From: Sphaerimonospora sp050942215
GTDB lineage: Bacteria; Actinomycetota; Actinomycetes; Streptosporangiales; Streptosporangiaceae
Assembly (NCBI RefSeq): GCF_050942215.1
Contig: NZ_CP192056.1
Location: forward strand, 434,001 to 498,000
Direction: 5' to 3'
DNA: 64,000 bases
Shown here: positions 31,484 to 39,823 of the stretch, one piece after another
Numbering within the stretch: the stretch's first letter is position 1
Layout: each line of letters opens with the position of its first letter
Translations under genes and position numbers: made by a program
The notes under the pieces: model-generated
The model's database searches: none
The model's input: only the letters and a program-made list of their open reading frames with translations
What the model was told of the DNA's origin: nothing

Positions 31484-32599
31484 ATGACCAATGAGATGCT
31501 GCGTGCGCCCGCCGAGGTGAAGTACGCGGAGGAGCTCGACTGGCTGGAGTCGATCGACGACGGCCCCAAGCCGTTCTCCTGGCGGCTCAGCCCGCGCATG
31601 GTGCGGCTGTTCGTGCTCGGCTCCGAGCGCTCCGACGGCCTGGACCGGGAGATTTCGCAGAAGTGGTTCGGTGACCGCGGTTTCGTCGAGCGCAGTATCG
31701 TGACGCTCGCGTCCGACCGCGGCCTGCTGCTGATCGGCGATCCCGGAACCGGGAAGAGCTGGCTGGCCGAGTTGCTCGCCGCGGCGATCTGCCGCAACTC
31801 CACCCTGGTCGTGCAGGGTACGGCCGGCACCACCGAGGACCACATCAAGTATTCGTGGAACGTCTCGATGGTGATCGCCAAGGGCCAGTCGCGCGAGTCG
31901 ATGATCCCCTCACCCATCATGACCGCGATGGAGCAGGGCGTGATCGGCCGGTTCGAGGAGCTGACCCGGTCGACCAGCGACGTGCAGGACGCGCTGATCT
32001 CGATCCTGTCCGAGAAGTACGTGTCCATCCCGGAGCTGGACACCGACAACACCGTGTTCGCCAAGCCCGGGTTCTCGATCATCGCCACCGCCAACAGCCG
32101 TGACCGGGGCGTGAACGACCTGTCCTCGGCGCTGAAGCGGCGGTTCAACTTCGTCCGCATCCCGGTGGTGACCAGCAAGACCAGCGAGGCGGAGATCGTC
32201 CGCTTCCGCACCACAGAGCTGCTGCGCCGGCACCGGATCGAGCTGGACGTGCCGCCCACGCTGCTGGACATCCTGCTGCAGAGCTTCGCCGACCTGCGCG
32301 CCGCGGCCGCCTCGGCCACCAGCGAGGACGAGAAGCTGGAGTCGGCACTGTCCACCGCCGAGCAGATCGGCGTGCTGGAGGACGCCATCCTGCACAGCCA
32401 CTTCTTCGGCGACCGGACGCTGCGCGCCGAGACCCTCGGCGGCTCGCTGGTGGGTTCGCTGGCCAGGCGTGCTCCGGAGGATCTGGCGATACTCAACAAG
32501 TACTGGCACGGGGTCGTCGAACCCCGCAGCAAGAAGGACGGCGGCGAGTGGACGGACTTCCTCCAGGGCGGCCGGCAGACGATCTCGATGCTGTCATGA
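31484..32599 (+). CDS. MoxR-type AAA+ ATPase
   Basis: The 371-residue protein has Walker A LLLIGDPGTGKSWLAELLAA (GDPGTGKS at 85-92), a Walker B-like VIGRFEELTRSTSDVQDALI, sensor 1 SIIATANSRDRG and the arginine-finger region LSSALKRRFNFVRIP. MoxR ATPases act as chaperones that remodel proteins together with VWA partners. ATG 31484 follows GGAGACC. Its TGA overlaps the ATG of the DUF5682 gene, so the two are coupled. Confidence 0.9.
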   Translation: MTNEMLRAPAEVKYAEELDWLESIDDGPKPFSWRLSPRMVRLFVLGSERSDGLDREISQKWFGDRGFVERSIVTLASDRGLLLIGDPGTGKSWLAELLAAAICRNSTLVVQGTAGTTEDHIKYSWNVSMVIAKGQSRESMIPSPIMTAMEQGVIGRFEELTRSTSDVQDALISILSEKYVSIPELDTDNTVFAKPGFSIIATANSRDRGVNDLSSALKRRFNFVRIPVVTSKTSEAEIVRFRTTELLRRHRIELDVPPTLLDILLQSFADLRAAAASATSEDEKLESALSTAEQIGVLEDAILHSHFFGDRTLRAETLGGSLVGSLARRAPEDLAILNKYWHGVVEPRSKKDGGEWTDFLQGGRQTISMLS

Positions 32600-35478
32600 G
32601 CACGTTCGACGCCCTGCGCGGGCAACTCCTCGACGCCGCCGAGGCGTTCTCCGGCGGCGGGGACGCCCTGTCCGGCATCCTGGCGGGCATGGTCGACGAC
32701 GTCGACCGGATGCTCCGTGAGCAACTCGAGATATTCCCGGTGTGTCACCACTCGCCGGCCTCGGCCCTGGCCATGACCCGGCGGCTGCGCACCAAGCGGC
32801 CCAAGGTCGTCTACCTGGAGCTGTGCGAGGACCTGCGCCCGCTCCTGGACGAGCTGCGCAACTGCCGGTTGCCGGTGGCGCTGCAGGCGTTCGCCACCCG
32901 GCTCGACGGCTTTCCTGCCGACTCCGGTCCGCTCAGCGTGGTGGCGCCGGTCACCGAGGCCTCGGCCGAATACCAGGCGATCGCGTACGCGCTCGACACC
33001 CCCGGCGTCGAGCTGGTCCTGGTCGACCGCTCGGTGGACCACGTCTTCCAGTGGCTGCCCGGGGAGCCGGACGGCCCGGCGCCCTCCGGCGAGGCCGCGC
33101 CCGCAGGTGAGACCGCGTCCTCAGGTGAGGAGGGGGAGAATGGTGAGGAGGCGATCCTGCACGGGGACGCCGTCGGCGTCGAGATCGGCGACCTGCGGCC
33201 CCGCTTCGCCGATCTGGAGGCGCACCTGCTGCACCACGGCAAGGTCCGGCACTGGTCGGAGTGGTGGGACCAGTATGTCGAGCAGCCGCTGACCGGCGCG
33301 GACTACGACACCTACCGGCAGGCCATGGCGCTGATCGGCAGCCTGTTCCGGCGGCTGCGTCCCACCGAGGACGACCGGCTCGCGATCGACGAGGAACGCG
33401 AACGCCACATGTGGACGCGGATCCGCGAGCACCTCGCCGCCTCCGGCGCCGCCCCGGCAGACTGCCTGTACGTGTGCGGGGCCTTCCACGCCGTCAGCCG
33501 GGTGGCGGAGTTCGGCCTGGCGGCCGAAGCGCCCGCGTACACGATCAAACCGCGTACCGGAACCAGCTGGCTGTACGGGCTCATCCCATCCAGCCACTCG
33601 GCCATCGAGGCGCAGTTCGGCCTCGCCCGGGGATCGGTGTCGATCGCGGCGGCGACCTGGGCGAAAGCGGCCGGACGCGGGGGCGTGACGCCGTACCGAC
33701 TGGAGGGGCGGCAGGACGGCCGCACCCGCGCCAAAGCCGCAAAAGCCACCAAAGCCGCAAAGGTCGGCAAGGCCGCCAAGGTCGGCGAATCCGGGCCGCC
33801 CGCGGGCGGCGGACCGGCCGGCGACCGCCTGTCGGGCTTCCTGGCCGCCCCGCCCGTGCTGGACGGCCTGGACGAAGACGAGCTGCGCGGCTGGTGCGTC
33901 GACATCGTGCGGCTGGCACGCCGCAACGGCTACCTCGCCAGCACGGCCGACGCCATCGCCGTGTTCGAGACGTCGATCCTGCTCGCCGGTCTGCGCGGCC
34001 GGGCCAGGCCCACGCCGTACGACTTCGCGGACGCGGCGGTGACCTGCATCGAGAAGGACGTCGTGCCGGGCCGCCGGGACGTCCGCCGTCTGTGCGAGAT
34101 CCTGCTGGGCGGCGATCGGATCGGCGTGGTCGGCTACGACGCGCTCCCGCCGCTCGCCCGCGACGTGTACGACCGGTTGGCGCCGCTGGGCCTGGACCTG
34201 AGCCGGCGCACCCAGCAGCGGGTGCTGCTCGACCTGAAGGCGAACCCGGAGCTGGAGCCATGCTCTGACATGCTGTGGAAGCTGCGCTACCTGCTACCCG
34301 ACGGCGCGGTCCGTCCGATCATGGGGGCGCGCCGCCTCGGCGAACGGCCGATTCAGGAGAGCTGGGACCTGGCGATCGGCCGGCACCAGCGGTCGATCAT
34401 CGAGCTGGGCTACGAGGGCGTCACCGTCGAGCAGGTGCTGGAGCAGCGGCTGCGCCGCAAGGTGTGGGAGCAGCAGGCCACCGCCGGGGTCGCGCTCGCG
34501 GCAGTCGCGGACGCGATCCTCTACCTGGGCGGCCGCCGGTTCGCCGACGAGCTCGGCAACCGGGCGGTCGAGCTGCTGGCCGCCGAGCGTACGGTCGACG
34601 ACGCCCCCGAGGTGCTGCGCCGGATCAGGCGGCTGCTGGCCCACTACCGGGCCACGGAGCCGGAGCTGCCGGCCTGGTGCGAGGCGTTCGTCACGGCCGG
34701 ATACGCGCACTACTGCACTTTGCTGCCGACCGCGTTCGCCGACGACGACACGGGGGTACGTCAGGTCGGCGCCATGCTCGGCTTCCTTTTCACGCTGGAG
34801 AGCCTCGCGCTGTCGCTCGGCTGCGACCGGGCCCAGCTCGAACTCGCCGTACGGCAGTCGCACCCGGAGGCCCCCGCCAAGGTCGCGCTGCTGTGGGTGG
34901 CCAAGACGCAGCTCGGCCTGCTGTCGCGGGACGAGCTGCGGGCCCGGTGCGACGAACTGCTGGCCAACCCGCTCGTCGTCCCCGCCTTCCCGCTCTACCT
35001 GAGCGGGTTCGTCCAGGCGCTCGAACCCGTCTCGGCCCTCGCGCCGTTCGTGGTCGAGGCGCTGTCGAAGGCGTTCGCGCGGCTGCCCGACTCCGTTCTG
35101 CTGCCGTGGCTGCCGACGTTGATCACGACGCTGCGCAGGTATGTGCCGGAGCTGGTGCCGGTGCTCGTCCGGGAGGCGGGCCGGACCTTCCCGGGCGGGC
35201 TCGCCGAGCTGGACGCGTGGACCCCGCCGTGGGAACGGCCTGCCGTACCGGCTGGGCGGACCCGGGCGGCGCCCGTGCGGAGCGGGCCGGTGACCGCCCT
35301 GCTCACCCGGCACCCGCGAGCGTGCGAAGCGGTGGCGGCTTTGCTCGGCTGCCCGGCGGAATGGCCCGCGCCCGAGGGGCCGGCGTCGGACGAGATCGAG
35401 GTCCGGGAGCTGCTCGCCCGTCATCCGGCCGCGACCGGCGCGATCGCCGCCCTGCTAGCCCTGTGCGTCAAAGAATGA
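32596..35478 (+). CDS. DUF5682-family protein
   Basis: The 960-residue protein opens after a short helix with EIFPVCHHSPASALAMTRRL then KRPKVVYLELCEDLRPLLDE. This recalls the active-site strands of the TraB/ChaN/EreA-like fold, with the HHSP motif and the Glu after YLE as the best catalytic candidates. CGAFHAVSRVAEFGLAA and YTIKPRTGTSWLYGLIPSSH follow. Two low-complexity inserts lie near residues 155-190 (Glu/Gly) and 390-410 (Lys/Ala). The long C-terminal half is helical and repeat-like. It closes the operon and may be the effector whose state the MoxR-VWA pair controls (inference). Confidence 0.75.
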   Translation: MSTFDALRGQLLDAAEAFSGGGDALSGILAGMVDDVDRMLREQLEIFPVCHHSPASALAMTRRLRTKRPKVVYLELCEDLRPLLDELRNCRLPVALQAFATRLDGFPADSGPLSVVAPVTEASAEYQAIAYALDTPGVELVLVDRSVDHVFQWLPGEPDGPAPSGEAAPAGETASSGEEGENGEEAILHGDAVGVEIGDLRPRFADLEAHLLHHGKVRHWSEWWDQYVEQPLTGADYDTYRQAMALIGSLFRRLRPTEDDRLAIDEERERHMWTRIREHLAASGAAPADCLYVCGAFHAVSRVAEFGLAAEAPAYTIKPRTGTSWLYGLIPSSHSAIEAQFGLARGSVSIAAATWAKAAGRGGVTPYRLEGRQDGRTRAKAAKATKAAKVGKAAKVGESGPPAGGGPAGDRLSGFLAAPPVLDGLDEDELRGWCVDIVRLARRNGYLASTADAIAVFETSILLAGLRGRARPTPYDFADAAVTCIEKDVVPGRRDVRRLCEILLGGDRIGVVGYDALPPLARDVYDRLAPLGLDLSRRTQQRVLLDLKANPELEPCSDMLWKLRYLLPDGAVRPIMGARRLGERPIQESWDLAIGRHQRSIIELGYEGVTVEQVLEQRLRRKVWEQQATAGVALAAVADAILYLGGRRFADELGNRAVELLAAERTVDDAPEVLRRIRRLLAHYRATEPELPAWCEAFVTAGYAHYCTLLPTAFADDDTGVRQVGAMLGFLFTLESLALSLGCDRAQLELAVRQSHPEAPAKVALLWVAKTQLGLLSRDELRARCDELLANPLVVPAFPLYLSGFVQALEPVSALAPFVVEALSKAFARLPDSVLLPWLPTLITTLRRYVPELVPVLVREAGRTFPGGLAELDAWTPPWERPAVPAGRTRAAPVRSGPVTALLTRHPRACEAVAALLGCPAEWPAPEGPASDEIEVRELLARHPAATGAIAALLALCVKE

Positions 35479-35516
35479 TCAGCCGACTGCTTGATGATCG
35501 CCGCCGGGAGGAGGGC

Positions 35517-36095
35517 TCACTGCTGGGGGCGTAGGGCCATCCAGATCGCCACCGCGTCATCCTCACCGGTGTTGTGCCAGAAGTGCGGCTGATGTGTGCG
35601 GAAGTGGAGGGCGTCACCAGGATTCAGCACGTGCAGCACCCCGCTGACCCCGAACTCCAGTTGGCCCGACACCAGGTAGACGAGTTCCTCGCCGGGGTGC
35701 TGCATCGGTTTGGCGCCGCTGCTCGCCCCGGGGATCACCGTGGCCACGGCCGCGGCGACCAGGAACTCGCCGTAGGGGCCGCTGATCCCGCTGAGGTCGA
35801 TCCCCGCGTGTGAGGTGTAGATCGGACGGCCTCTGCCGGCGGGTGTGAAAACTGTCGGGTACTCGTCGTCGTCGTCCTCTTCCACGAAGTACGAAACGGG
35901 CCGGTCGAGCGCTGCCGAGATCTTGAGGAGAGTCGTGATCGTCGGCACCATGTCGGCCTGCTCGATCTTGTGGATCGCTGCGGCGGACACATCCGCGCGC
36001 TCCGCGAGCGACTGGAGCGAGTAGCCCTTCTGCTTGCGAAGTGCCTTGATTTTCGGGCCTATGCCGGAGACGACTTCGGCTACCCGTACCTTCAC
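35517..36095 (-). CDS. XRE-cupin transcriptional regulator
   Basis: The 192-residue protein has an XRE helix-turn-helix (IKALRKQKGYSLQSLAERAD then VSAAAIHKIEQADMVPTITT) and a C-terminal cupin_2 domain (KPMQHPGEELVYLVSGQLEF, VLNPGDALHFRTHQPHFWHN). This is the layout of regulators such as PuuR that sense small nitrogen compounds. It is divergent from the nitrogen-related operon starting at 36248, and the motif AGTATGGTAAAC lies between them. Related motifs precede the radical SAM and carbamate kinase operons, so it is the best candidate for the regulator of the whole locus. Confidence 0.87.
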   Translation of the reverse strand: MKVRVAEVVSGIGPKIKALRKQKGYSLQSLAERADVSAAAIHKIEQADMVPTITTLLKISAALDRPVSYFVEEDDDDEYPTVFTPAGRGRPIYTSHAGIDLSGISGPYGEFLVAAAVATVIPGASSGAKPMQHPGEELVYLVSGQLEFGVSGVLHVLNPGDALHFRTHQPHFWHNTGEDDAVAIWMALRPQQ

Positions 36096-36179
36096 TTCGC
36101 GCCTCCGCTACATGTGCCGAGGTTCGCACTCCGTAACAAGCACCCATGGATACCTTGACGCCGCCGAGCAGGTACGTCA

Positions 36180-36199
36180 AGTATGGTAAACGGAAATTT
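36180..36199. promoter_or_regulatory. Shared regulatory motif, copy A
   Basis: AGTATGGTAAAC (36180-36191) is followed by a small inverted repeat (GTAAA at 36186-36190 and TTTAC). It lies between the divergent XRE-cupin and oxidoreductase genes. Related copies are ACTATAGGAAAC (49649-49660) and ACTATCGTAAAC (50436-50447). The agreement is 8-10 of 12 positions between pairs. Confidence 0.5.
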
Positions 36200-36247
36200 A
36201 CGCATGCTCAATGCGATCGAGGCCTCCCCGAGGAGAATCGAACTCAG

Positions 36248-37585
36248 ATGCCCAGGCGAATCGTAGTCGTAGGTGGCGGAGCAGCAGGTATGGGCGCGGC
36301 CGGGGCCGCGAAAGGTACCGACCCAAACGCCGAGGTCATCGTCTTCACCGAGTACGAGGACACCTCGTACAGCCCCTGTGGGATCCCCTACGTCCACGGC
36401 CAGGAGATCGCCAGCTTCGACTCCCTCTTCATGGCGACCAAGCAGCACTATGTCGACCAGGGCATCGACATCCGCTACGAGACGGCCGTCACCTCCATCG
36501 ACGTGAAGGCCAAGACGGTGACCGCGTCCGACGGGACCGTCGAACGCTACGACTCGCTGGTGCTCGCGACCGGGTTCGACTACGCCGACCCGGGGGTGCC
36601 GGGGGGCGACCTCGGCGGCATCTACTACGTGAAGAACATCCGCCGGGCCATGGAGTGGGACAAGGTCCTGGACACGGTCAAGACCGCGGTCGTCGACGAG
36701 GCGACGCCGCTGGGCACCGAGATGGTCACCGCGCTCGCGCATCGCGGCATCGAGACCCATCTGGTCGACCCCGCGCCGTGGGCCATGTCCATGGCCACCG
36801 ATCCCGACATCATGCAGCCGGTCGAGGACTCCTGGGTCGAGATGGGCGTCAAGCTGCACTTCAAGACCAAGGTCACCGGATTCGTCGGGAAGGACGGCAA
36901 GCTCACCAAGGTCACCACCTCGGACGGGGACATCCCGGCGGACCTCGCCGTGGTGGCGACGAAGAAGGAGCCCAACACCGCGGTCGCCGTCGCGGCCGGC
37001 ATCAAGACGGGCATGAGCGGCGGCGTCATCGTCGACGGGAAGATGCACACCTCCGCCCCCGGCGTGTACGCGGCGGGCGACTGCACCGAGATCCCGCACG
37101 GCGTCTCCAACGTCCCGATCCAGGGCCTGTCCGGCAGCCACGCCTACGCCCAGGGCAAGGTCGCCGGCACCAACGCGGCCGGCGGTTCCCGGGAGTACCA
37201 GGCCGTGTACGTCCCCTGGGGCATGGTCGCCGGCAAATGGATGATCGGCGGGGTGTCCTTCAGCGAGACGCTGGCCACCGCGCTCGGCATCCCGTTCATC
37301 ACGGGCATCGCGCAGGGCATCTCCCGGGCGCGCTACTACCCCGATGTGAAGCCGGTCAAGGTCAAGCTTCTCGCCGAGCCCGAGCATCTCCGGCTCATCG
37401 GAGCCCAGCTCGTGGGCGGCGAAGGCATCAAGGAACGCGCCGACTTCCTGGCCATGGCCGTACGCACCGGAATCACGATCAACGACCTGGCGACCATGGA
37501 GAACGTCTACAGCCCGCCGATCGGCGCGCTCAACGAGCCGATCGCGCTCGCGGCCCAGAACGCGCTCACGAAAGTGAGGAGCTGA
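36248..37585 (+). CDS. CoA-disulfide-reductase-like FAD oxidoreductase with altered NAD motif
   Basis: The 445-residue protein has the FAD Rossmann motif (VVVGGGAAGMGAAGAA), the CoADR/NADH-oxidase redox site YSPCGIPY (Cys 44) and YAAGDCTEIP. At the second dinucleotide-binding site the usual GxGxxG is replaced: the strand reads TAVVDEATPLGTEMVTALAH (about 147-166), while the rest of that domain (ALAHRGIETHLVDP) is intact. So NAD(P)H binding may be weak, or it may use another electron donor. The C-terminal dimer domain is normal. It heads a plus-strand run with the MSMEG_0572-type and amidohydrolase genes. Confidence 0.82.
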   Translation: MPRRIVVVGGGAAGMGAAGAAKGTDPNAEVIVFTEYEDTSYSPCGIPYVHGQEIASFDSLFMATKQHYVDQGIDIRYETAVTSIDVKAKTVTASDGTVERYDSLVLATGFDYADPGVPGGDLGGIYYVKNIRRAMEWDKVLDTVKTAVVDEATPLGTEMVTALAHRGIETHLVDPAPWAMSMATDPDIMQPVEDSWVEMGVKLHFKTKVTGFVGKDGKLTKVTTSDGDIPADLAVVATKKEPNTAVAVAAGIKTGMSGGVIVDGKMHTSAPGVYAAGDCTEIPHGVSNVPIQGLSGSHAYAQGKVAGTNAAGGSREYQAVYVPWGMVAGKWMIGGVSFSETLATALGIPFITGIAQGISRARYYPDVKPVKVKLLAEPEHLRLIGAQLVGGEGIKERADFLAMAVRTGITINDLATMENVYSPPIGALNEPIALAAQNALTKVRS

Positions 37586-37586
37586 C

Positions 37587-37841
37587 ATGGGCCTGACGCG
37601 CTGGGTTCGTTCCCGCTCGGAGTATCACCTCATGATCGACGCGCAGGACAGGGTGGGCGCCCGGCACGGCGCCCGGCGTCCCGATCCACCGCGCGGAGCC
37701 GAGATCTTCTGGCGCCGGGTCTACGTCCCGATCTTCCACCGGCTGCCCCTGAAGCTGCGTAACGCGATCATCGCGCGTATGCCGGGCAGCCATCGGCAGG
37801 CCTGGACTCCCCAGCCACCCTCCAAGGGTCCCGCGGTCTGA
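37587..37841 (+). CDS. Small basic hypothetical protein
   Basis: The 84-residue protein is rich in Arg and Trp, with GAEIFWRRVYVPIFHRLPLK followed by LRNAIIARMPGSHRQAW. An amphipathic helix that touches the membrane is possible. It starts 1 bp after the stop of the oxidoreductase gene, so it is co-translated and may be a partner subunit. No family recognised. Confidence 0.6.
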   Translation: MGLTRWVRSRSEYHLMIDAQDRVGARHGARRPDPPRGAEIFWRRVYVPIFHRLPLKLRNAIIARMPGSHRQAWTPQPPSKGPAV

Positions 37842-37889
37842 CGCGGGATCCGTCCCCTCTCCCCGGCAACAAAATCACAAAGGAGTGAC

Positions 37890-38381
37890 ATGTCCACTAA
37901 AACCGTGACCGTCGCCACCCCCCAGGATGGGGATGTCCTGTGGGACACGAGCGAGAAGGTATTCGAGGACATCAGGGCCAACGAGGGTGAGAAGGCGACG
38001 GTCTTCATTCACTCGGTGCCGTTCGAGGGATCGGTCTCCCTCGTCAACCTGATGACGTCCACGCGCCTCCAGCGCAAGGGGTTCAAGCTGACGATCGTCC
38101 TCTACGGGCCCGCGGTGCTGCTGGCCGCGGCCGGTCGAGGCTACCCCGCCGTCGGCACCGAGGGCTTCCCGGGCAACCTCTCGGTGAACAAGCAGATCAA
38201 GATCCTCCTGGAGGAGGGCGCCACCATCTATGCCTGCCGCTTCGCCATGGGCGCGCTGTACGGCATGCGTGAGGACGACCTGATCCCGGGTGTCAAGGCG
38301 TTCAACCCGCTGGACGTGCTCGACTCCGCGCTGACGGCGTGGCGGGAGCGTCACTTCCAGCTCAACACCTGGACGATGTAG
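37890..38381 (+). CDS. MSMEG_0572/Sll0783-family nitrogen-starvation protein (DsrE-like)
   Basis: The 163-residue protein matches the recalled family pattern closely: ATVFIHSVPFEGSVSLVNLM, STRLQRKGFKLTIVLYGPAV, GFPGNLSVNKQIKILLEEGA and YACRFAMGALYG. The fold is DsrE-like, with a conserved Cys (ACRFAMGALYG) that could carry a thiol or sulfur intermediate. In cyanobacteria and mycobacteria it belongs to the Nit1C cluster and is induced by nitrogen limitation. The ATG follows AAAGGAG with 5-6 bases between. It is coupled to the amidohydrolase gene (TAGATG). Confidence 0.88.
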   Translation: MSTKTVTVATPQDGDVLWDTSEKVFEDIRANEGEKATVFIHSVPFEGSVSLVNLMTSTRLQRKGFKLTIVLYGPAVLLAAAGRGYPAVGTEGFPGNLSVNKQIKILLEEGATIYACRFAMGALYGMREDDLIPGVKAFNPLDVLDSALTAWRERHFQLNTWTM

Positions 38382-39215
38382 ATGGCCAAGGCACCATCGC
38401 GTCACATCGATGCGCATCGTCACATCGGCGTGCTGCCGGCGTTCCCCTTCTACGGCGGGCCGCCGGTCAACCCCGATGTGAACGCGCGCGCCACCGTCGA
38501 CGAGCTGATCGCCGACATGGACCGGGAGGGCACCGAGCGCGCCCTGGTGATCCCGAACTACGGGGTCCCCGACCCGAGCCACTCGTTCGCGCTCAACGAG
38601 CTCGTCCTCGAAGCGGTCGGCAGGAGTGATCGCCTCAGCGCCGCGCTGTGGGCCTCGCCCCGGCCGCAGGACGACGAGCTCACCGACAAGGCGCTCGCGC
38701 TCGCCTCGGAGAGCGGGGTGAAGGCACTCAAGATCAGCTTCCTGCTCGGCGGCTCGGCCGAGGATCCGGAGTGTCTGACCCGGCTCGACAAGGTGTTCGC
38801 CGTCGCCAAGGCCAACAACCTCGTCGTACACGTGCACACCTCGCCGGGTGCTGCATCGGACATCGACAAGGTCGGCCTGCTGGTGGAGCGCTACGCGGAC
38901 GAGACGCCGATCCACCTCGTCCACTTCGGCGGCGGGGTGAGCGGCCACATCAAGCTCATCGGCAAGCGGTTCTTCGACTGGATCGAGGCAGGCAAGAAGG
39001 TGTACACCGACCTGACCTGGTCGGTGGGCTTCGCGCCGCAGTGGCTCGCCCGCGAGATCGACCGTCGCGGCATCGGCGGCGATCGCGTGCTGTTCGCCTC
39101 CGACCAGCCGTGGGGCGAGTTCGCCGGTGAGTACGCCCGCATGGTCGACGCCACGGGCGGCGGTGAGCTGACCGAGTCGGTCTTCCACGGCAACTTCGAG
39201 CGGCTCTACGGCTGA
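38382..39215 (+). CDS. Amidohydrolase-family protein (TIM barrel)
   Basis: The 277-residue protein has the amidohydrolase-2 residues: HIDAHRHIG (HxH), LVVHVHTSPG and HLVHFGGGVSGH (further His), and VLFASDQPWGEF (terminal Asp). These bind one catalytic metal and hydrolyse or decarboxylate small substrates. Its start abuts the stop of the MSMEG_0572-type gene. In this locus it may take the hydrolytic place filled by the nitrilase in Nit1C clusters; that is inference. Confidence 0.82.
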   Translation: MAKAPSRHIDAHRHIGVLPAFPFYGGPPVNPDVNARATVDELIADMDREGTERALVIPNYGVPDPSHSFALNELVLEAVGRSDRLSAALWASPRPQDDELTDKALALASESGVKALKISFLLGGSAEDPECLTRLDKVFAVAKANNLVVHVHTSPGAASDIDKVGLLVERYADETPIHLVHFGGGVSGHIKLIGKRFFDWIEAGKKVYTDLTWSVGFAPQWLAREIDRRGIGGDRVLFASDQPWGEFAGEYARMVDATGGGELTESVFHGNFERLYG

Positions 39216-39302
39216 CACGCCGTGCCATGAGTCCCAGGCGGAGCTCCGCCTGGGACTCGTGGTGTCTTCGCTGACGAGCCAGAACACGGAAGGGGTGGGA
39301 TT

Positions 39303-39716
39303 GTGGCGAGGTCGGGAGAATCGAACGAGGTCGTCGCGCACTGGCAGGGCGGCTGGCGGGCGACCGTCACCGCGGGGCCGTTCTCGTTCGACGTCGACGA
39401 GCCGGAGAGCGTCGGCGGAACGTTCACCGGTCCCATGCCGACCGAATACCTCCTGGGATCCCTCGCGTCCTGCTACGCGCTGGCGCTGGCCTGGTGCGCG
39501 CGCAAGCGCGGCGTGGAGATAACGGATCTGTCGGTCTCGGCCATCGGGGAGTACGACGGCCCGAGCTTCAGCGAAATCCGGCTGCGGGTGAGCTCCAGCC
39601 TCCCGGCGGAGCGGCTGCGCCCCCTGCTCGCACCGGCCTCCCGGGTCTGCTACGTCTCCAACACGCTGGCCAGCTCACCGCGGATCGAGGTCGAAACGAC
39701 CGGCGCCGACGGCTGA
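39303..39716 (+). CDS. OsmC-family protein
   Basis: The 137-residue protein has the OsmC core with two redox Cys in helices: PTEYLLGSLASCYALALAWC and LAPASRVCYVSNTLAS. Family members reduce organic hydroperoxides with a Cys pair. It lies in an operon-like run after the amidohydrolase gene, 87 bp apart, with AAGGGGTGGG before the start. Protection of a peroxide- or thiol-sensitive step of the locus is possible. Confidence 0.83.
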   Translation: MARSGESNEVVAHWQGGWRATVTAGPFSFDVDEPESVGGTFTGPMPTEYLLGSLASCYALALAWCARKRGVEITDLSVSAIGEYDGPSFSEIRLRVSSSLPAERLRPLLAPASRVCYVSNTLASSPRIEVETTGADG

Positions 39717-39823
39717 CGACCGGACGGAACGGACGGCACCGGACCGCGTGGACGCGCGGGGCCGGCGGACCCATCCGGTCCACCGGCCCCCACGTCATCG
39801 CGTCACGGCCCAGGCTTCACCGC

